DNA of 64,000 nucleotides, from NCBI GenBank assembly GCA_963928055.1, contig CAWVDN010000002.1:372001-436000 (forward strand), written 5' to 3'. The notes beneath the pieces were generated by a model. The model saw only the letters and a program-made list of their open reading frames with translations, ran no database searches and was not told the DNA's origin. This document shows positions 48,177 to 56,948 of this stretch, piece by piece (positions within the stretch are counted from its first letter, which is position 1; the number at the start of each line of letters is the position of its first letter). Source of the DNA: Scatomonas sp963928055 (GTDB taxonomy: Bacteria > Bacillota > Clostridia > Lachnospirales > Lachnospiraceae). The position numbers were made by a program, and so were the translations under genes.

Positions 48177-49011
48177 GGTTCTCACATACCTCCTTTCTCC
48201 GCTTTCCGGCTCTGCTCCTCCGGATCAGGATCCCGGCCGCTGCCCCCGACATCAGAAAGGGCATCGCCGAAAAAATAAGTTCCCGGGCGGAAGGAAGGCC
48301 CGGACGGATCCCCAGGTAGATTTCCTGGCTGTAAGCCGTCCTCCGTCCTGTTACCACCAGCCGCTCCGTATTGATCCCATAAGGAGTGCAGGTCACCAGG
48401 GACAGCAGGTCTTCTCCTTCCCGGATCTCCAGGGTTTCCACTTCTTCCGGGCGGATCACCTGTATCTCGGTTACTTCGTAAGCCAGCATCTGCCCAAGAA
48501 CTCTCAAAAACAGATCGTCTCCTTCCCTCAGCTCATCCAGGCGGGTAAACAGGCGGGAGCCCGGCAGCCCCCGATGACCGGTAAGGACACAGCGGGTGTC
48601 GTTTCCGCCCACCGGAAGGCTGCTCCCCTCCAGATGTCCCACGCCGGCAGAGAGAACTTCCGGGGCTGTCCCGTGATACACGGGCAGATCCACATCGATC
48701 TTCGGGATCTCCAGACTGCACATCATCCCTGTACCCGCCGTATTCAGCAGGTTTTCATATTCCCCCAGTTCTTCTGTTTCCCCGGCGCCGGCAATATCCG
48801 CCCCTTCTCTCAGGCGGAAGAGACGGCGGTTATACGTATCCGCCCGCTCCCACGCAAGGCGGAGCTCTCTGTCTTCGATTTCCGCCTCCGCGCTCTCATA
48901 AGTAGAAAGAATGTTTTCCTGCCGCTGCCGGTCCCGGATATTTCCCGCCAGGGGCGCCAGACAGAGCGCCAGTCCCGCCCCGAACAGCAGGCCTGCCAGC
49001 CATTTTCTCAT
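48166..49011 (-). CDS. Class C (pilus-assembly) sortase
   Basis: A 281-residue sortase with membrane segments at both ends (residues 5-23 and about 245-265), as usual for pilin polymerases. The catalytic His is in VLTGHRG (about residue 146), the Cys in SLVTCTPYG (about residue 210) and the Arg in NTERLVV. The pattern TCTPYGxNTxRL is specific for class C. It polymerises the backbone pilin encoded 5 bases upstream through its LPSTG signal. Confidence 0.93.
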   Translation of the reverse strand: MRKWLAGLLFGAGLALCLAPLAGNIRDRQRQENILSTYESAEAEIEDRELRLAWERADTYNRRLFRLREGADIAGAGETEELGEYENLLNTAGTGMMCSLEIPKIDVDLPVYHGTAPEVLSAGVGHLEGSSLPVGGNDTRCVLTGHRGLPGSRLFTRLDELREGDDLFLRVLGQMLAYEVTEIQVIRPEEVETLEIREGEDLLSLVTCTPYGINTERLVVTGRRTAYSQEIYLGIRPGLPSARELIFSAMPFLMSGAAAGILIRRSRAGKRRKEVCENHGD

Positions 49012-49015
49012 GGTT

Positions 49016-50860
49016 TTACAATACCCGGAGGTTTCTTCGTTTCTTTATGACGGCCAGCAGCGAAAGCCCCATCATGGCGGCCCCTCCGCCGGTCAGCAAA
49101 AGGACTGCCGGTGTACCCGTGGAGGGAAGCCTGCTGCCGGTACGGTTGATGACCGTCAGGTTCACTGTGCCGGTGTCGGGATCGGTTTCCAGCACCGTCC
49201 CTTTTTCTTCTGTGTATTCCCCATCGTAAAAGCTCCGGATATCCGCAGTGGCCTCCAGGGTCTTCAGGGTTTTATCCGTGGCCCCGTCCCCTTCCAGGTA
49301 TTCCGTTCTGTCCTCCTGAAAAGAAGGCGTGATCGTCAGGACCACCGGATCCTCCAGCAGCCGGTATCCCTCCGGGGCCCGGGTCTCCTTCAGGTAATAA
49401 ACGCCGCTGTCCAGTCCATAGATCCGGAAAGCGCCCTCCGCGTCCGAGGTGATGGTCGCCGCGTAGGAAGGCGCGCTTCCGCCGGTATGATCGCTGCCGC
49501 CCAGATAATCCCGGTTAATCACAATGTATCCGCCTTCCGCCCCCTTTTTCACATAAACCTCTTCCTGACATTCCGGGTCACTGTAGAGGCTGAAAAGAGC
49601 CCCCTGCAGCTGCAGACCCTTTTCATTCAATTTCCGTCCGTCTATCTGATAGGTAAAGCAGACTACCGTATCCCAGGGCGTTCTCCCGGTTTTTTCTTCT
49701 CCTCCGCTGTCCGGATCATTGGAGAATTCCAGCGAAACTTTATTCTCAAAACCCGGCCTTCCTGTATCCTCAGCCGCGCGGTCGGTCAGCGACGCCTGGT
49801 AGGTCACGGCCACCGTCTGGTCATATACGTTTTTCCCATTTTCGTCCCTCTGATCAAATTCCCGGTCCACCACAGCCTTCAGGTCGTCGATAACGATCTG
49901 AAACGTTTCTCCCTCTTCTTCGCCCTGAAGAAGCACATACTCGTCCTCCTCCTCATTCAGAACGTAGGTATTTTCTCCCTGGGAGATCTCCACCCGCACG
50001 CTCTCGCGGTCAAATTCCAGGGCTTCATCCAGGGAATCATGAAAAGCGAAATAATAGGTATCGTACCCGTACATATCCGGCACGGGGGCTTCAAACCTGT
50101 AGGGGATCGTCTGACCGATCTCATAATCTCCGATGGCGTTCCAGCCGATATCGCCGTCGTCCTCCCGTATGGTTTTTGTCACCCCTGTGGGGATATCGGA
50201 TTTGATCAGGATCACCGCCTCCGGATTCGCGGTATCTGTCATGCAGAGAGAGGCGGCCTGGGACGTTCCGTCCACCTCCGTCACTTCATCGATCAGATAA
50301 TATCCGAAGGATAACCCTCTCAGTTCCCATCGGTTTTCTTCCGTAACGTTCTCTACCGTGACTTCCAGTCCCGGGATCTGCTGACGGTGGATCTCATCCC
50401 TGAGCTCTTCCGCGAAATACCGGAACTCGCTGTACCGGCCGATCTCCTCCTGGTCTGCCTGCGCTCCTTCTGTTTTTTCCGTGTTCAGGCTCTGTATATA
50501 ATCCAGGATCTGATACTCTGTCAGGGCTTCCGCTTCCGTTCCCAGCCTGGCGGCCACCACGGTCCGAAGGGGCGCTTCGAACTCCGGATTCAGGGAATAC
50601 TGAACGGATTCTCCCTCCCGGGAATTCAGGGCGTTCAGGATCCGGTAGACCTGGAATTTCTTTCCTTCCAGGCTTTGCCCCTCCTGACCCTGAAGGATGA
50701 TGGCCGCCTCCCCCTGATCCGGATCATAGGCTCTGCTCACCGCGGGAGCCTGGCTGCCGGTTTCCTCCGGCGCTGCCGCGCACAGGATCGTGCCGGCGGA
50801 AAGTGCCAGGCACACGGCCGCGGGCACCCATACTGTTCTTAACCATTTTTTACTCATCAT
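49016..50860 (-). CDS. Backbone (major) pilin, LPSTG-anchored
   Basis: A 614-residue surface protein. It has a signal peptide (MMSKKWLRTVWVPAAVCLAL, cleavage near residue 28) and several Ig-like pilin domains including a fimbrial isopeptide domain. An E-box, YYLKETRAPEGYRLL, lies at about residues 502-516, and the sorting signal SRLPSTG is followed by a hydrophobic helix and KKRRNLRVL. The E-box glutamate should support internal Lys-Asn isopeptide bonds. A candidate pilin-motif lysine lies in VYVKK near residue 435. It overlaps the adhesin gene by 11 bases and precedes the class C sortase. Confidence 0.93.
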   Translation of the reverse strand: MMSKKWLRTVWVPAAVCLALSAGTILCAAAPEETGSQAPAVSRAYDPDQGEAAIILQGQEGQSLEGKKFQVYRILNALNSREGESVQYSLNPEFEAPLRTVVAARLGTEAEALTEYQILDYIQSLNTEKTEGAQADQEEIGRYSEFRYFAEELRDEIHRQQIPGLEVTVENVTEENRWELRGLSFGYYLIDEVTEVDGTSQAASLCMTDTANPEAVILIKSDIPTGVTKTIREDDGDIGWNAIGDYEIGQTIPYRFEAPVPDMYGYDTYYFAFHDSLDEALEFDRESVRVEISQGENTYVLNEEEDEYVLLQGEEEGETFQIVIDDLKAVVDREFDQRDENGKNVYDQTVAVTYQASLTDRAAEDTGRPGFENKVSLEFSNDPDSGGEEKTGRTPWDTVVCFTYQIDGRKLNEKGLQLQGALFSLYSDPECQEEVYVKKGAEGGYIVINRDYLGGSDHTGGSAPSYAATITSDAEGAFRIYGLDSGVYYLKETRAPEGYRLLEDPVVLTITPSFQEDRTEYLEGDGATDKTLKTLEATADIRSFYDGEYTEEKGTVLETDPDTGTVNLTVINRTGSRLPSTGTPAVLLLTGGGAAMMGLSLLAVIKKRRNLRVL

Positions 50861-51686
50861 CGTCTGTATCTCCTTTCTTTTTTGCTCTTCCCATGATCAC
50901 GGAAGCGAAAAGTAACATCCCGCCGGCAGCGGTTACCGCAAGCGTACCCGCCGAACCGGTCTCCGGAAGCACAAAGCGCCCGGGGATCTCCTCCGCTTTA
51001 AATACCGCGCATTTCTGAAATTGTCCGGAATCCAGGATTTTACAGTATCCTTTATATCTGCTGCGGTTGGCGTCCGCCCAGGCTATGGCCTGCCGCACCA
51101 TCTCCACAGAAAATGCCACCGAAGCCTCCCCCGGTTCCTGCGATTCCAGCCTTGCCGCCCCGTAATCCAGGGGCTCGCCGTAGGCGTTGTAACCTGCTTC
51201 ATCCCTTATCTTCCAGACCGCCAGCTGCTGCAGATAATAGAGATCGGATCTGCTGCCATCCATCTGATCCATATGATCCTCCAGATATTTCAGGGCCAGC
51301 GCCAGTCTGGTGATCTCCTCCTGGCTCAGATAATCCAGCCCGTCAAATACTTCCGCCGTCCGCTGCGCTACATATTCCGCATTCTGTTCTATACAGAAAT
51401 AGGGCACCCCCTCCGTGGATCCCAGGATCCGTTCCTCCCAGCTGTCCGCCAGGGTCCCGTCTTCCCGAACCGCCCAGATCTGCTGTTTTTCCTCCATATA
51501 TCCGCCGGTTCCCTGAAGATAACTGAACTCCAGGGTATCCCCCACCTGCAGAGCGTCATAGGCATCTCCCGTTTTATAAGAACCGGAAAACGCCGCCAGA
51601 ACCGTACGGGGTCCGGCTGCCAGGGCCGCTGCCAGAAGCAGAAACACAGCCATGACTCTGGGAAACCTTTTTAACCTTTGCTTCAA
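50850..51686 (-). CDS. Pilus tip adhesin with internal thioester domain, LPETG-anchored
   Basis: A 278-residue exported protein using a TTG start: AGGAG lies 7 bases upstream and the next in-frame Met is inside the signal peptide. After the signal (ending TVLAAF) comes a thioester domain. Its Cys is in VPYFCIEQ (about residue 107) and the partner Gln is in YYLQQLAVW (about residue 168), the known Cys-Gln pattern of TED adhesins that bind host proteins covalently. It ends with LPETG, a hydrophobic helix and RAKKKGDTDDDE. It is the first gene of the pilus operon, fitting a tip subunit. Confidence 0.85.
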   Translation of the reverse strand: MKQRLKRFPRVMAVFLLLAAALAAGPRTVLAAFSGSYKTGDAYDALQVGDTLEFSYLQGTGGYMEEKQQIWAVREDGTLADSWEERILGSTEGVPYFCIEQNAEYVAQRTAEVFDGLDYLSQEEITRLALALKYLEDHMDQMDGSRSDLYYLQQLAVWKIRDEAGYNAYGEPLDYGAARLESQEPGEASVAFSVEMVRQAIAWADANRSRYKGYCKILDSGQFQKCAVFKAEEIPGRFVLPETGSAGTLAVTAAGGMLLFASVIMGRAKKKGDTDDDE

Positions 51687-52093
51687 GCCGCCTCTCCTTT
51701 CCTGTTGAATCACGAATCCTACCTGCCCCTTCCGACGGGGCGGGCCGCGCTCATCCGCCGGGCCTGCGGGTTCCCCGGCCGGCCGAAGGCAGAAGAAATC
51801 CAGAAAACGCTGCACACCTGTTCCTCCTCTCTCAGATCAAAAAAAGGGAAAATTCATGACGCATTTTTCAATGCCGGTTGAAACCGAAAACTTGTGACGC
51901 ATCCCTCCACGGGGACGGAAAACTTAAGATCAGATCCAGACTTTGGTCAAAATGGCGCAGAAATACCCTGAAAAGATTTACTTACATGGTTCTGGAATGC
52001 CGGAACGAAATGTTCCTTTTTTGAAAAATAAGATGAAGAACTTTTTTGAAAAAAAGTCCCTTCGGGAACACAGGAACGCGTCCCCTGATCGAT
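51687..52093 (-). promoter_or_regulatory. Long untranslated leader of the pilus operon
   Basis: About 400 bases without a supported gene. The leader holds GTTCCCGAAGGGAC followed by seven T, then TTTTTCAAAAAAG tracts and a GGAAC-ATTTC-GTTCC hairpin (52002-52016). It also has two copies of TGACGCAT (51857-51864 and 51895-51902) and a G+C-rich CCCGTCGGAAGGGG hairpin near the start codon. The repeated GTTCC/GGAAC segments allow alternative pairings, as in attenuators. I do not recognise a known riboswitch. Confidence 0.5.
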
Positions 52094-52099
52094 GAGTTT

Positions 52100-52128
52100 A
52101 TTATACTGTCTTCCTTCCGGAAAATCAA
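52100..52128 (-). promoter_or_regulatory. Promoter of the pilus operon
   Basis: TTGATT, a 17-base spacer and a perfect TATAAT on the minus strand; start near 52093. The start codon of the first gene is about 400 bases away. Confidence 0.75.
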
Positions 52129-52142
52129 GCGAAAAACACAGG

Positions 52143-52178
52143 ATTTTCCTCCCACAAAAACATAGTATTTTCCTCCCG
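52143..52178 (+). promoter_or_regulatory. Direct repeats upstream of the coiled-coil gene
   Basis: ATTTTCCTCCC occurs at 52143-52153 and 52168-52178, 25 bases apart, just before the TATAAT of the small gene. Two copies on one face of the helix near a promoter suggest a regulator site. Confidence 0.4.
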
Positions 52179-52217
52179 TCCGTGCTATAATCTTAAAAAA
52201 GCAACAGGAGGTAGATT

Positions 52218-52445
52218 ATGGCAAGACCCAAGAATTACGCAAAACAGATCGAAGCTCTTACGAAAAAATACGAAGCCCTGGAGAACAAAAAAATTTCTCT
52301 GGCAGATGAGATCAATAAAATTTCTGATGAAGAAGATGAGATAGCGGAACAGATCTCCCAGTTAAAGCTGGAACAGCTGCAGCAGCTGATGGAGGATAAG
52401 CACCTGAGCGTGGAAGAGCTCCGGGAGATCCTTGAAAGCAGATAA
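52218..52445 (+). CDS. Small coiled-coil protein of unknown function
   Basis: A 75-residue, highly charged protein with heptad-like pattern through its length (ALENKKISLADEINKISDEE, then IAEQISQLKLEQLQQLM). AGGAGG lies 7 bases before the ATG, TATAAT lies at 52186-52191 and a terminator follows, so it is a complete single-gene unit. It is divergent from the pilus operon and could be a regulator or structural partner, but nothing proves this. No family is recognised. Confidence 0.7.
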   Translation: MARPKNYAKQIEALTKKYEALENKKISLADEINKISDEEDEIAEQISQLKLEQLQQLMEDKHLSVEELREILESR

Positions 52446-52453
52446 AGATTTTG

Positions 52454-52490
52454 GCCGGTCCGGATCATGATCCGGGCCGGCTGTCTTTTT
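52454..52490 (+). terminator. Terminator of the coiled-coil gene
   Basis: GCCGG-T-CCGGATCATGATCCGG-G-CCGGC forms a long stem, followed by TCTTTTTT. Confidence 0.85.
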
Positions 52491-52592
52491 TGCACAGAGG
52501 CTAACATTCCACTATGCTTTACAGATAATCATAGAAAAAGCCGTCCTACCCTCAGAAAGTAAACGGCTATTTCAAATAACTTATATCTTTCG

Positions 52593-52626
52593 CCGGGGTG
52601 GGTGAAGTGTAATCACCTTCCGGCTG
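52593..52626. repeat. Stem-loop in a gene-free stretch
   Basis: GCCGG and GGTGA pair with TCACC and CCGGC. It lies in the roughly 200-base gap between the terminator and the KilA-N relic; nothing else is seen there. Confidence 0.4.
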
Positions 52627-52685
52627 TCTTGTTAAATATATTATAAAGCGACAAAAGAGTTCTGTCAAATATACCTCCGATTCTC

Positions 52686-52928
52686 TCAGTGAATCTTTTT
52701 CATAATATATAACTGGAACTCTGAAGAAATCCATGTCGCGAAAGACATCGCAATATCACTATGGGCATATGTTCCGCCATAACGTCCTGCTTTTGAAACA
52801 ATACCAATGGCATTCATCTGCGTAATCCACTTTGTCGGTGCCATAACAAAACGATTTAATCCAGCCTCCTTTTTAACCGACTCGAATTGCACACGGCTAA
52901 ACTCAGGATTTCTATTCTTGGTAAATCA
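52686..52928 (-). pseudogene. KilA-N domain protein fragment
   Basis: The minus strand encodes NRNPEFSRVQFESV, then LNRFVMAPTKWITQMNAIGI and SDIAMSFATWISSEFQLYI, the core of a KilA-N DNA-binding domain as found in phages and mobile elements. A stop follows soon after FQLYIMKKIH and another precedes the fragment, so both ends of the gene are missing. It is a remnant at the border of the A+T-rich accessory region. Confidence 0.7.
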
Positions 52929-52955
52929 TTTAAAATATCCGCCGCTGACTTTATT

Positions 52956-53306
52956 TTATTTCAATTCAGACCACTGCACTTCTTTAAATCCGACAAGAAC
53001 ACGCTCTCCGGCTAAAAGTATCGGACGCTTAACAAGCATTCCGTCTGTGGCGAGGAGATCCAACTGCTCTTCATCGCTCATATCCTTCAGTTTGTCTTTG
53101 ATCCCCATAGAACGATAAAGCTGCCCGCTTGTATTGAAAAAACTTTTGAGGGGAAGCCCGCTCTTTTCCTTCCATTCCTTAAGCTCTTCCGCCGTCGGAT
53201 TTTCTTCCTTTATGGGACGCTTTTCATACTCTATCCCATTATCCTGAAGCCATTTTTCAGCTTTTCTGCATGTGCCGCACTTGTCATAGCATATAAATGT
53301 ATACAT
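52956..53306 (-). CDS. ArsC/Spx-family protein (YusI-like)
   Basis: A 116-residue thioredoxin-fold protein with Cys-x-x-Cys in YDKCGTCRKAEKWL (about residues 8-21). Other blocks are RPIKEENPTAEEL and the C-terminal MLVKRPILLAGERVLVGF, with the Arg-Pro typical of ArsC. Proteins of this family reduce arsenate with glutathione or thioredoxin, or act as Spx-like regulators. The lack of the Spx C-terminal features and the downstream GFKEVQW end favour the ArsC-like, redox group. No ars genes are near. Confidence 0.85.
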   Translation of the reverse strand: MYTFICYDKCGTCRKAEKWLQDNGIEYEKRPIKEENPTAEELKEWKEKSGLPLKSFFNTSGQLYRSMGIKDKLKDMSDEEQLDLLATDGMLVKRPILLAGERVLVGFKEVQWSELK

Positions 53307-53363
53307 ATTGATCCTCCCGATTTATTAGTGTTATATCAAAATGATGTGATCCTGCCTTATATT

Positions 53364-53810
53364 TTAACCGTCTCTTTTCATATACAGCACCGGATAGGGC
53401 TTCCCCTGTTCATCCAGTTCCGATCTCTTATATACTTTGAATCCCATATGTTCATAAACTCCTCTTGCCTGCGGGTTTTGTTCATTAACAGCAAGCGTAT
53501 TTACCGAATATCGATCTGCTCCATATTGAAGTAATTTTTTCCCGACTCCATTTCCTCGGTTCTCATTGGAAATAAATAACATTTCCAGTTTTTGATCCGC
53601 AATTCCCATAAATCTTACCGGATTGCCTGCGTCATTTTCTGCTATAACCAAAATCGGAACATTCTCCAACGCTTCCGGTACATATTCTTTTATACGATTT
53701 CTTTCCTCTTCAGATAAAAATAAATGCGTTGCTTTTACAGAGTTCTCCCATACATTTAATAATTGGCCTGTTAACTTCTGATCTCTGTTTTTGGCTTCGA
53801 CTATTCGCAT
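53364..53810 (-). CDS. GNAT-family acetyltransferase
   Basis: A 148-residue GNAT enzyme. The acetyl-CoA-binding motif is ENRGNGVGKKLL (about residues 83-94), preceded by the LEMLFI strand and followed by LAVNEQNPQARGVYEHMGF, the usual motif B. The substrate is unknown; the fold resembles YjaB-type acetyltransferases. Codon use is A+T-richer than in the core genome. Confidence 0.88.
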   Translation of the reverse strand: MRIVEAKNRDQKLTGQLLNVWENSVKATHLFLSEEERNRIKEYVPEALENVPILVIAENDAGNPVRFMGIADQKLEMLFISNENRGNGVGKKLLQYGADRYSVNTLAVNEQNPQARGVYEHMGFKVYKRSELDEQGKPYPVLYMKRDG

Positions 53811-53914
53811 ATGAATTCACCCTCTGAAAAAATATCTTGGTTTTATGCAATAAGGTCACTGTCTGTCTCTGGGTAAATATCAAATTAGGATTTATCTGCT
53901 TTACAAACTGGTGT

Positions 53915-54439
53915 TTATCGCTTAATACATTCAATTATTGGTTCGATGTATTTTTTGTCAGTCCAGTCGCAGTTATTGTCCCCGGCTTCCATTAATGCCT
54001 TTTCCCATATTTCGTAATCAGATGGATCTTTCTTTGCAACAGCCTTTCTAAGCAAATTGCATAATATTCTATCTTTGAAAGACATGGCGTCCATATCCCA
54101 TGCGCCACGACAGTAAAAGACGGGAATGTCAGATAAGTTATCTTTCATGTTACGCTCTTTGATTTGCAGAAATGTATTTTCTTCATATGGAGATGCACCG
54201 CAACAAAATACAATAATTTTTTTGTCCATCAATTTATTGGCATTCTTTTTTAGGAAAGACAAGCCGGCAATACCGGAAGCATATATTCCTCCGCCTAAAA
54301 TAATAGGGTCATATGCAGTAATTTCATTAATATCAGCTTTTTTTGTTTCTATACACGGAAACCCGGTTTCCTCAGACAGCCATTCAGCATATCTTTTTGT
54401 AGCACCGTATTTTGATTGATATAGGATTACTCCGTTCAT
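53915..54439 (-). CDS. Flavodoxin-domain protein
   Basis: A 174-residue protein with the FMN phosphate-binding loop YQSKYGATKRYAEW (residues 7-20), then DPIILGGGIYASGIAG and IIVFCCGASPYEEN. This layout matches the HemG/protoporphyrinogen-oxidase-like flavodoxins of Firmicutes. It probably carries electrons or acts as a small flavoprotein oxidoreductase; the partner is unknown. The gene is complete with a normal start. Confidence 0.87.
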   Translation of the reverse strand: MNGVILYQSKYGATKRYAEWLSEETGFPCIETKKADINEITAYDPIILGGGIYASGIAGLSFLKKNANKLMDKKIIVFCCGASPYEENTFLQIKERNMKDNLSDIPVFYCRGAWDMDAMSFKDRILCNLLRKAVAKKDPSDYEIWEKALMEAGDNNCDWTDKKYIEPIIECIKR

Positions 54440-54463
54440 AAATGAATCTCCTCAAATTAAAAT

Positions 54464-54709
54464 TTACCGCTTCTTTATCATCACATAATTTTCAAGAAAA
54501 ACTCCTTGCCGTTCTACCTGCTGTTCCTTAACAATCTTATAACCTCTTAAAATTTCATCAATTTCCATATCCTCATCATATGAAAATTTTATGAGAGGAT
54601 CATCATTTGCGGTTGAAGTTATAATTACTGTTTTGCCTTTTAAACTGCCAAGAAAAAGAAACGATAATTTATCAATATCATACGCTGCGCTTTCAATATA
54701 GCTGCTCAT
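54464..54709 (-). CDS. Hypothetical protein
   Basis: An 81-residue frame with MSSYIESAAYDIDKLSFLF at the start and a basic end. No motif, membrane helix or family is recognised. It lies 24 bases upstream of the flavodoxin gene in the same direction and could be a small partner or the remains of a larger gene. Confidence 0.4.
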   Translation of the reverse strand: MSSYIESAAYDIDKLSFLFLGSLKGKTVIITSTANDDPLIKFSYDEDMEIDEILRGYKIVKEQQVERQGVFLENYVMIKKR

Positions 54710-54748
54710 ATTTAGGAATTCATCAATACTATAATTTCTACTTACACT

Positions 54749-54895
54749 TTACATATCCTTCTCTACATTTTCATCTACTCGCACATATAGTAGATCTATT
54801 TCCGAGTCTCTAATTTGTCGAGCCAAATCAATATATGTACCTCCCTTCAGGATATAATATTTGTTGAATGTCCCCCTAAAGTATTTTCTGACATT
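54749..54895 (-). pseudogene. C-terminal gene fragment at the recombinase border
   Basis: One frame reads without stops from about 54895 to a TAA at 54749. It ends DLARQIRDSEIDLLYVRVD followed by a short acidic tail, which looks like the natural end of a protein whose front part is missing. It overlaps the 3' end of the large serine recombinase. It may be the stump of the gene into which the element inserted. Confidence 0.35.
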
Positions 54896-56687
54896 TTATG
54901 ATAGACCATTTTTCTCCTCCTTCATGCTGCTTCGTTTTAAGTTTTGACAAAAGTACTACCGTCTCGTCCGTTGTCTCATTGGGTAGGAAACTTTCTTCAC
55001 TGTCGACTTTTTTCCTACCCAAAAGGACTACCGTCTCGACTGTGTTTTCGTTGAGCAACCGAATTGTATCGCCTTCACAGCCGTTATAATACACCGGGAA
55101 CTTAAAGCTGATCTGCTTTATGATGCGCCCGCTGCCGTCCCTATCGGGATACAACTCGATTGTCTTGATGAACGTTCTCATAAATTTCTTCTTTTCAAGA
55201 TCCGTCATCTTTCCATATATCTTATCAAATTCCAGGAGGAATTGATAGACCTGTTTTCCGGTGATCTGCTCCCCGCAGGACGCGGATATCTTCGTCTCCA
55301 CATCCGAAAGGATCTCCTCCAGTTCCGAAATCCGGTCATACAGGTTATCCAGGCGTTCCTGCATATCCTGATACTTCCGGTCGTAATGCCGGTCATTCAC
55401 ATCCAGCTTGTCCAGCATAAGCACCAGCTTCTTTTTGGCGCCCGTCACCTGCAGGAGCTTTCCCTTCATCTGCTCCCGTTCCTCTTCCAGGGCGGAGACA
55501 TCCACCTTCTCGTGCAGCTTGTCCTGGATAAAATCCCGGAACTTTTCCATCGCCACCATATCGCGGATGATCTGAACCACTTCCCCATTCAGTTCCTCCT
55601 GGTTCAGGGAAGGTTTAAAATCGCAGAAATGTTCTTCGTCAATCTTCTTCCTGTGCTGGCACCTGTAATAGAAATCGTCCTTGTACTCCCCGGTCTTCTT
55701 ATTTTTCCTCCGCCTCACCGTCCCGGCCATTCCGGAACCGCAGACCGGACATTTCAGGATCCCGGATAAAATATGCTCATGGTCCAGGCTGTGGGTTTTA
55801 TTCCATTTCACGCCTGTAACCTTACGCTTGGCCCTGGCTGCCTCCCAGGTCTCCTGGTCAATGACCGCCTCATGGAGCCCTTCTGCCAGAAGATACTCCT
55901 CCTTCTTTACCCGCCGGTACTGGTCCCTTGTCCCTTTCACCTTTTCCGTCGCGTTCTTCCCGTACGCGATCTTGCCTGCGTAGACCGGATTATCCAGGAT
56001 TTTCAGGATAGTACTCCTGGTAAAATGGCTTACCTCCTGCTCCCGCAGCTTCTTTTTGGAATACCCGTGCTGGTTCAGGTACTTGCTGATGGAATCTGCC
56101 CCCATGTCCGTATGGACAAATTTTTCAAAAATCAGCCGGACAATCTCCGCTTCCTCCGGGTTCACGATCAGCGTGCTGTTTTTGGAATCCAGCCAATACC
56201 CGAACGGCGCCTGCCCTCCGTTCCATTTCCCTTCCCTGGCTTTCTGCCTGCGCCCTTCCATGGTCTGGACCAGGATATTTTCCCGCTCGATCTCAGCCAC
56301 GGCAGACAGCACGGTGATGGTCAGCTTCCCGGAATCTTTGGAAGAATCAATTCCGTCTTCCACACAGATCAGGTTCACGCCGTAATCCTGGATATACTGC
56401 AAGGAATTCAGCACATCCGCCGCGTTTCGCCCGAAGCGGGACAGTTTAAATACCAGCACATAAGAGATCTGATCCTTTTCACTGGCAATGTCCTCCATCA
56501 TCTCCATAAAGGCAGGCCTTCTGGCAATGCTCTTCCCTGACTTTCCGGCGTCACAGTATTCGCCCGCGATTTCAAGGTTCTTATACTCCGCGTACTGATG
56601 CAGGCGTTCCTGCTGGGCTTCCAGGCTGTAGCCCTCCGTCTGAGCAGCCATGGAAACCCGGGTGTAAATGTAGCATTTCTTTTTCAC
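54876..56687 (-). CDS. Large serine recombinase
   Basis: A 603-residue site-specific recombinase. The resolvase domain has the nucleophilic Ser in YTRVSMAAQ (about residue 12) with VLVFKLSRFGRNAADVL. The recombinase domain follows (GQAPFGYWL, INKYL-like repeats), then a zinc ribbon (ILKCPVCGSGM, YYRCQHR) and a coiled coil around residues 380-470. Such enzymes integrate and excise ICEs and prophages. The start is GTG at 56687 with GAGGTGAGGAC before it. The C-terminal tail has two VETVVLL-type repeats and then ends early in an unrelated-looking KWSIIKCQKIL. Confidence 0.92.
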   Translation of the reverse strand: MKKKCYIYTRVSMAAQTEGYSLEAQQERLHQYAEYKNLEIAGEYCDAGKSGKSIARRPAFMEMMEDIASEKDQISYVLVFKLSRFGRNAADVLNSLQYIQDYGVNLICVEDGIDSSKDSGKLTITVLSAVAEIERENILVQTMEGRRQKAREGKWNGGQAPFGYWLDSKNSTLIVNPEEAEIVRLIFEKFVHTDMGADSISKYLNQHGYSKKKLREQEVSHFTRSTILKILDNPVYAGKIAYGKNATEKVKGTRDQYRRVKKEEYLLAEGLHEAVIDQETWEAARAKRKVTGVKWNKTHSLDHEHILSGILKCPVCGSGMAGTVRRRKNKKTGEYKDDFYYRCQHRKKIDEEHFCDFKPSLNQEELNGEVVQIIRDMVAMEKFRDFIQDKLHEKVDVSALEEEREQMKGKLLQVTGAKKKLVLMLDKLDVNDRHYDRKYQDMQERLDNLYDRISELEEILSDVETKISASCGEQITGKQVYQFLLEFDKIYGKMTDLEKKKFMRTFIKTIELYPDRDGSGRIIKQISFKFPVYYNGCEGDTIRLLNENTVETVVLLGRKKVDSEESFLPNETTDETVVLLSKLKTKQHEGGEKWSIIKCQKIL

Positions 56688-56779
56688 GTCCTCACCTCTT
56701 TCGGTTGCTCACTGTCACACGGTTCGCCGTGCATGATTAATATATCGGAGTCCGGCATCCCCGCCAACTCGCAGGACGC

Positions 56780-56940
56780 ACAAGGTTTCTCTCTGAAAAC
56801 TATGCGGAACGCACAGAATCACCGGAAGTGCCAAAAGGCACATTCCGGGATTGTAAGCGGTCGCCAAGGTCTCGGGCGAGCCCGGACTTCGGCTCGTCGC
56901 CAGTACAAAAAGCCGACAGCCCAGAGTACTGCCGGTAAGG
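56780..56940 (-). pseudogene. Fragment resembling the C-terminal tail of a serine recombinase
   Basis: The minus strand reads GDEPKSGLARDLGDRLQS and then ends at a TAG after VRSA, near 56780. This is clearly related to GNEPKSELAPDLGEYRD in the tail of the recombinase at 62962-64000, also at DNA level (TCGCCAAGGTCT shared). No upstream recombinase domain remains. Confidence 0.4.
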
Positions 56941-56948
56941 ATGTGATT

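Noticed and set aside
51687..52093. Pilus leader considered as a cyclic-di-GMP riboswitch
   Set aside because: The conserved segments of the type I motif are not found, and I could not fit the type II pattern.
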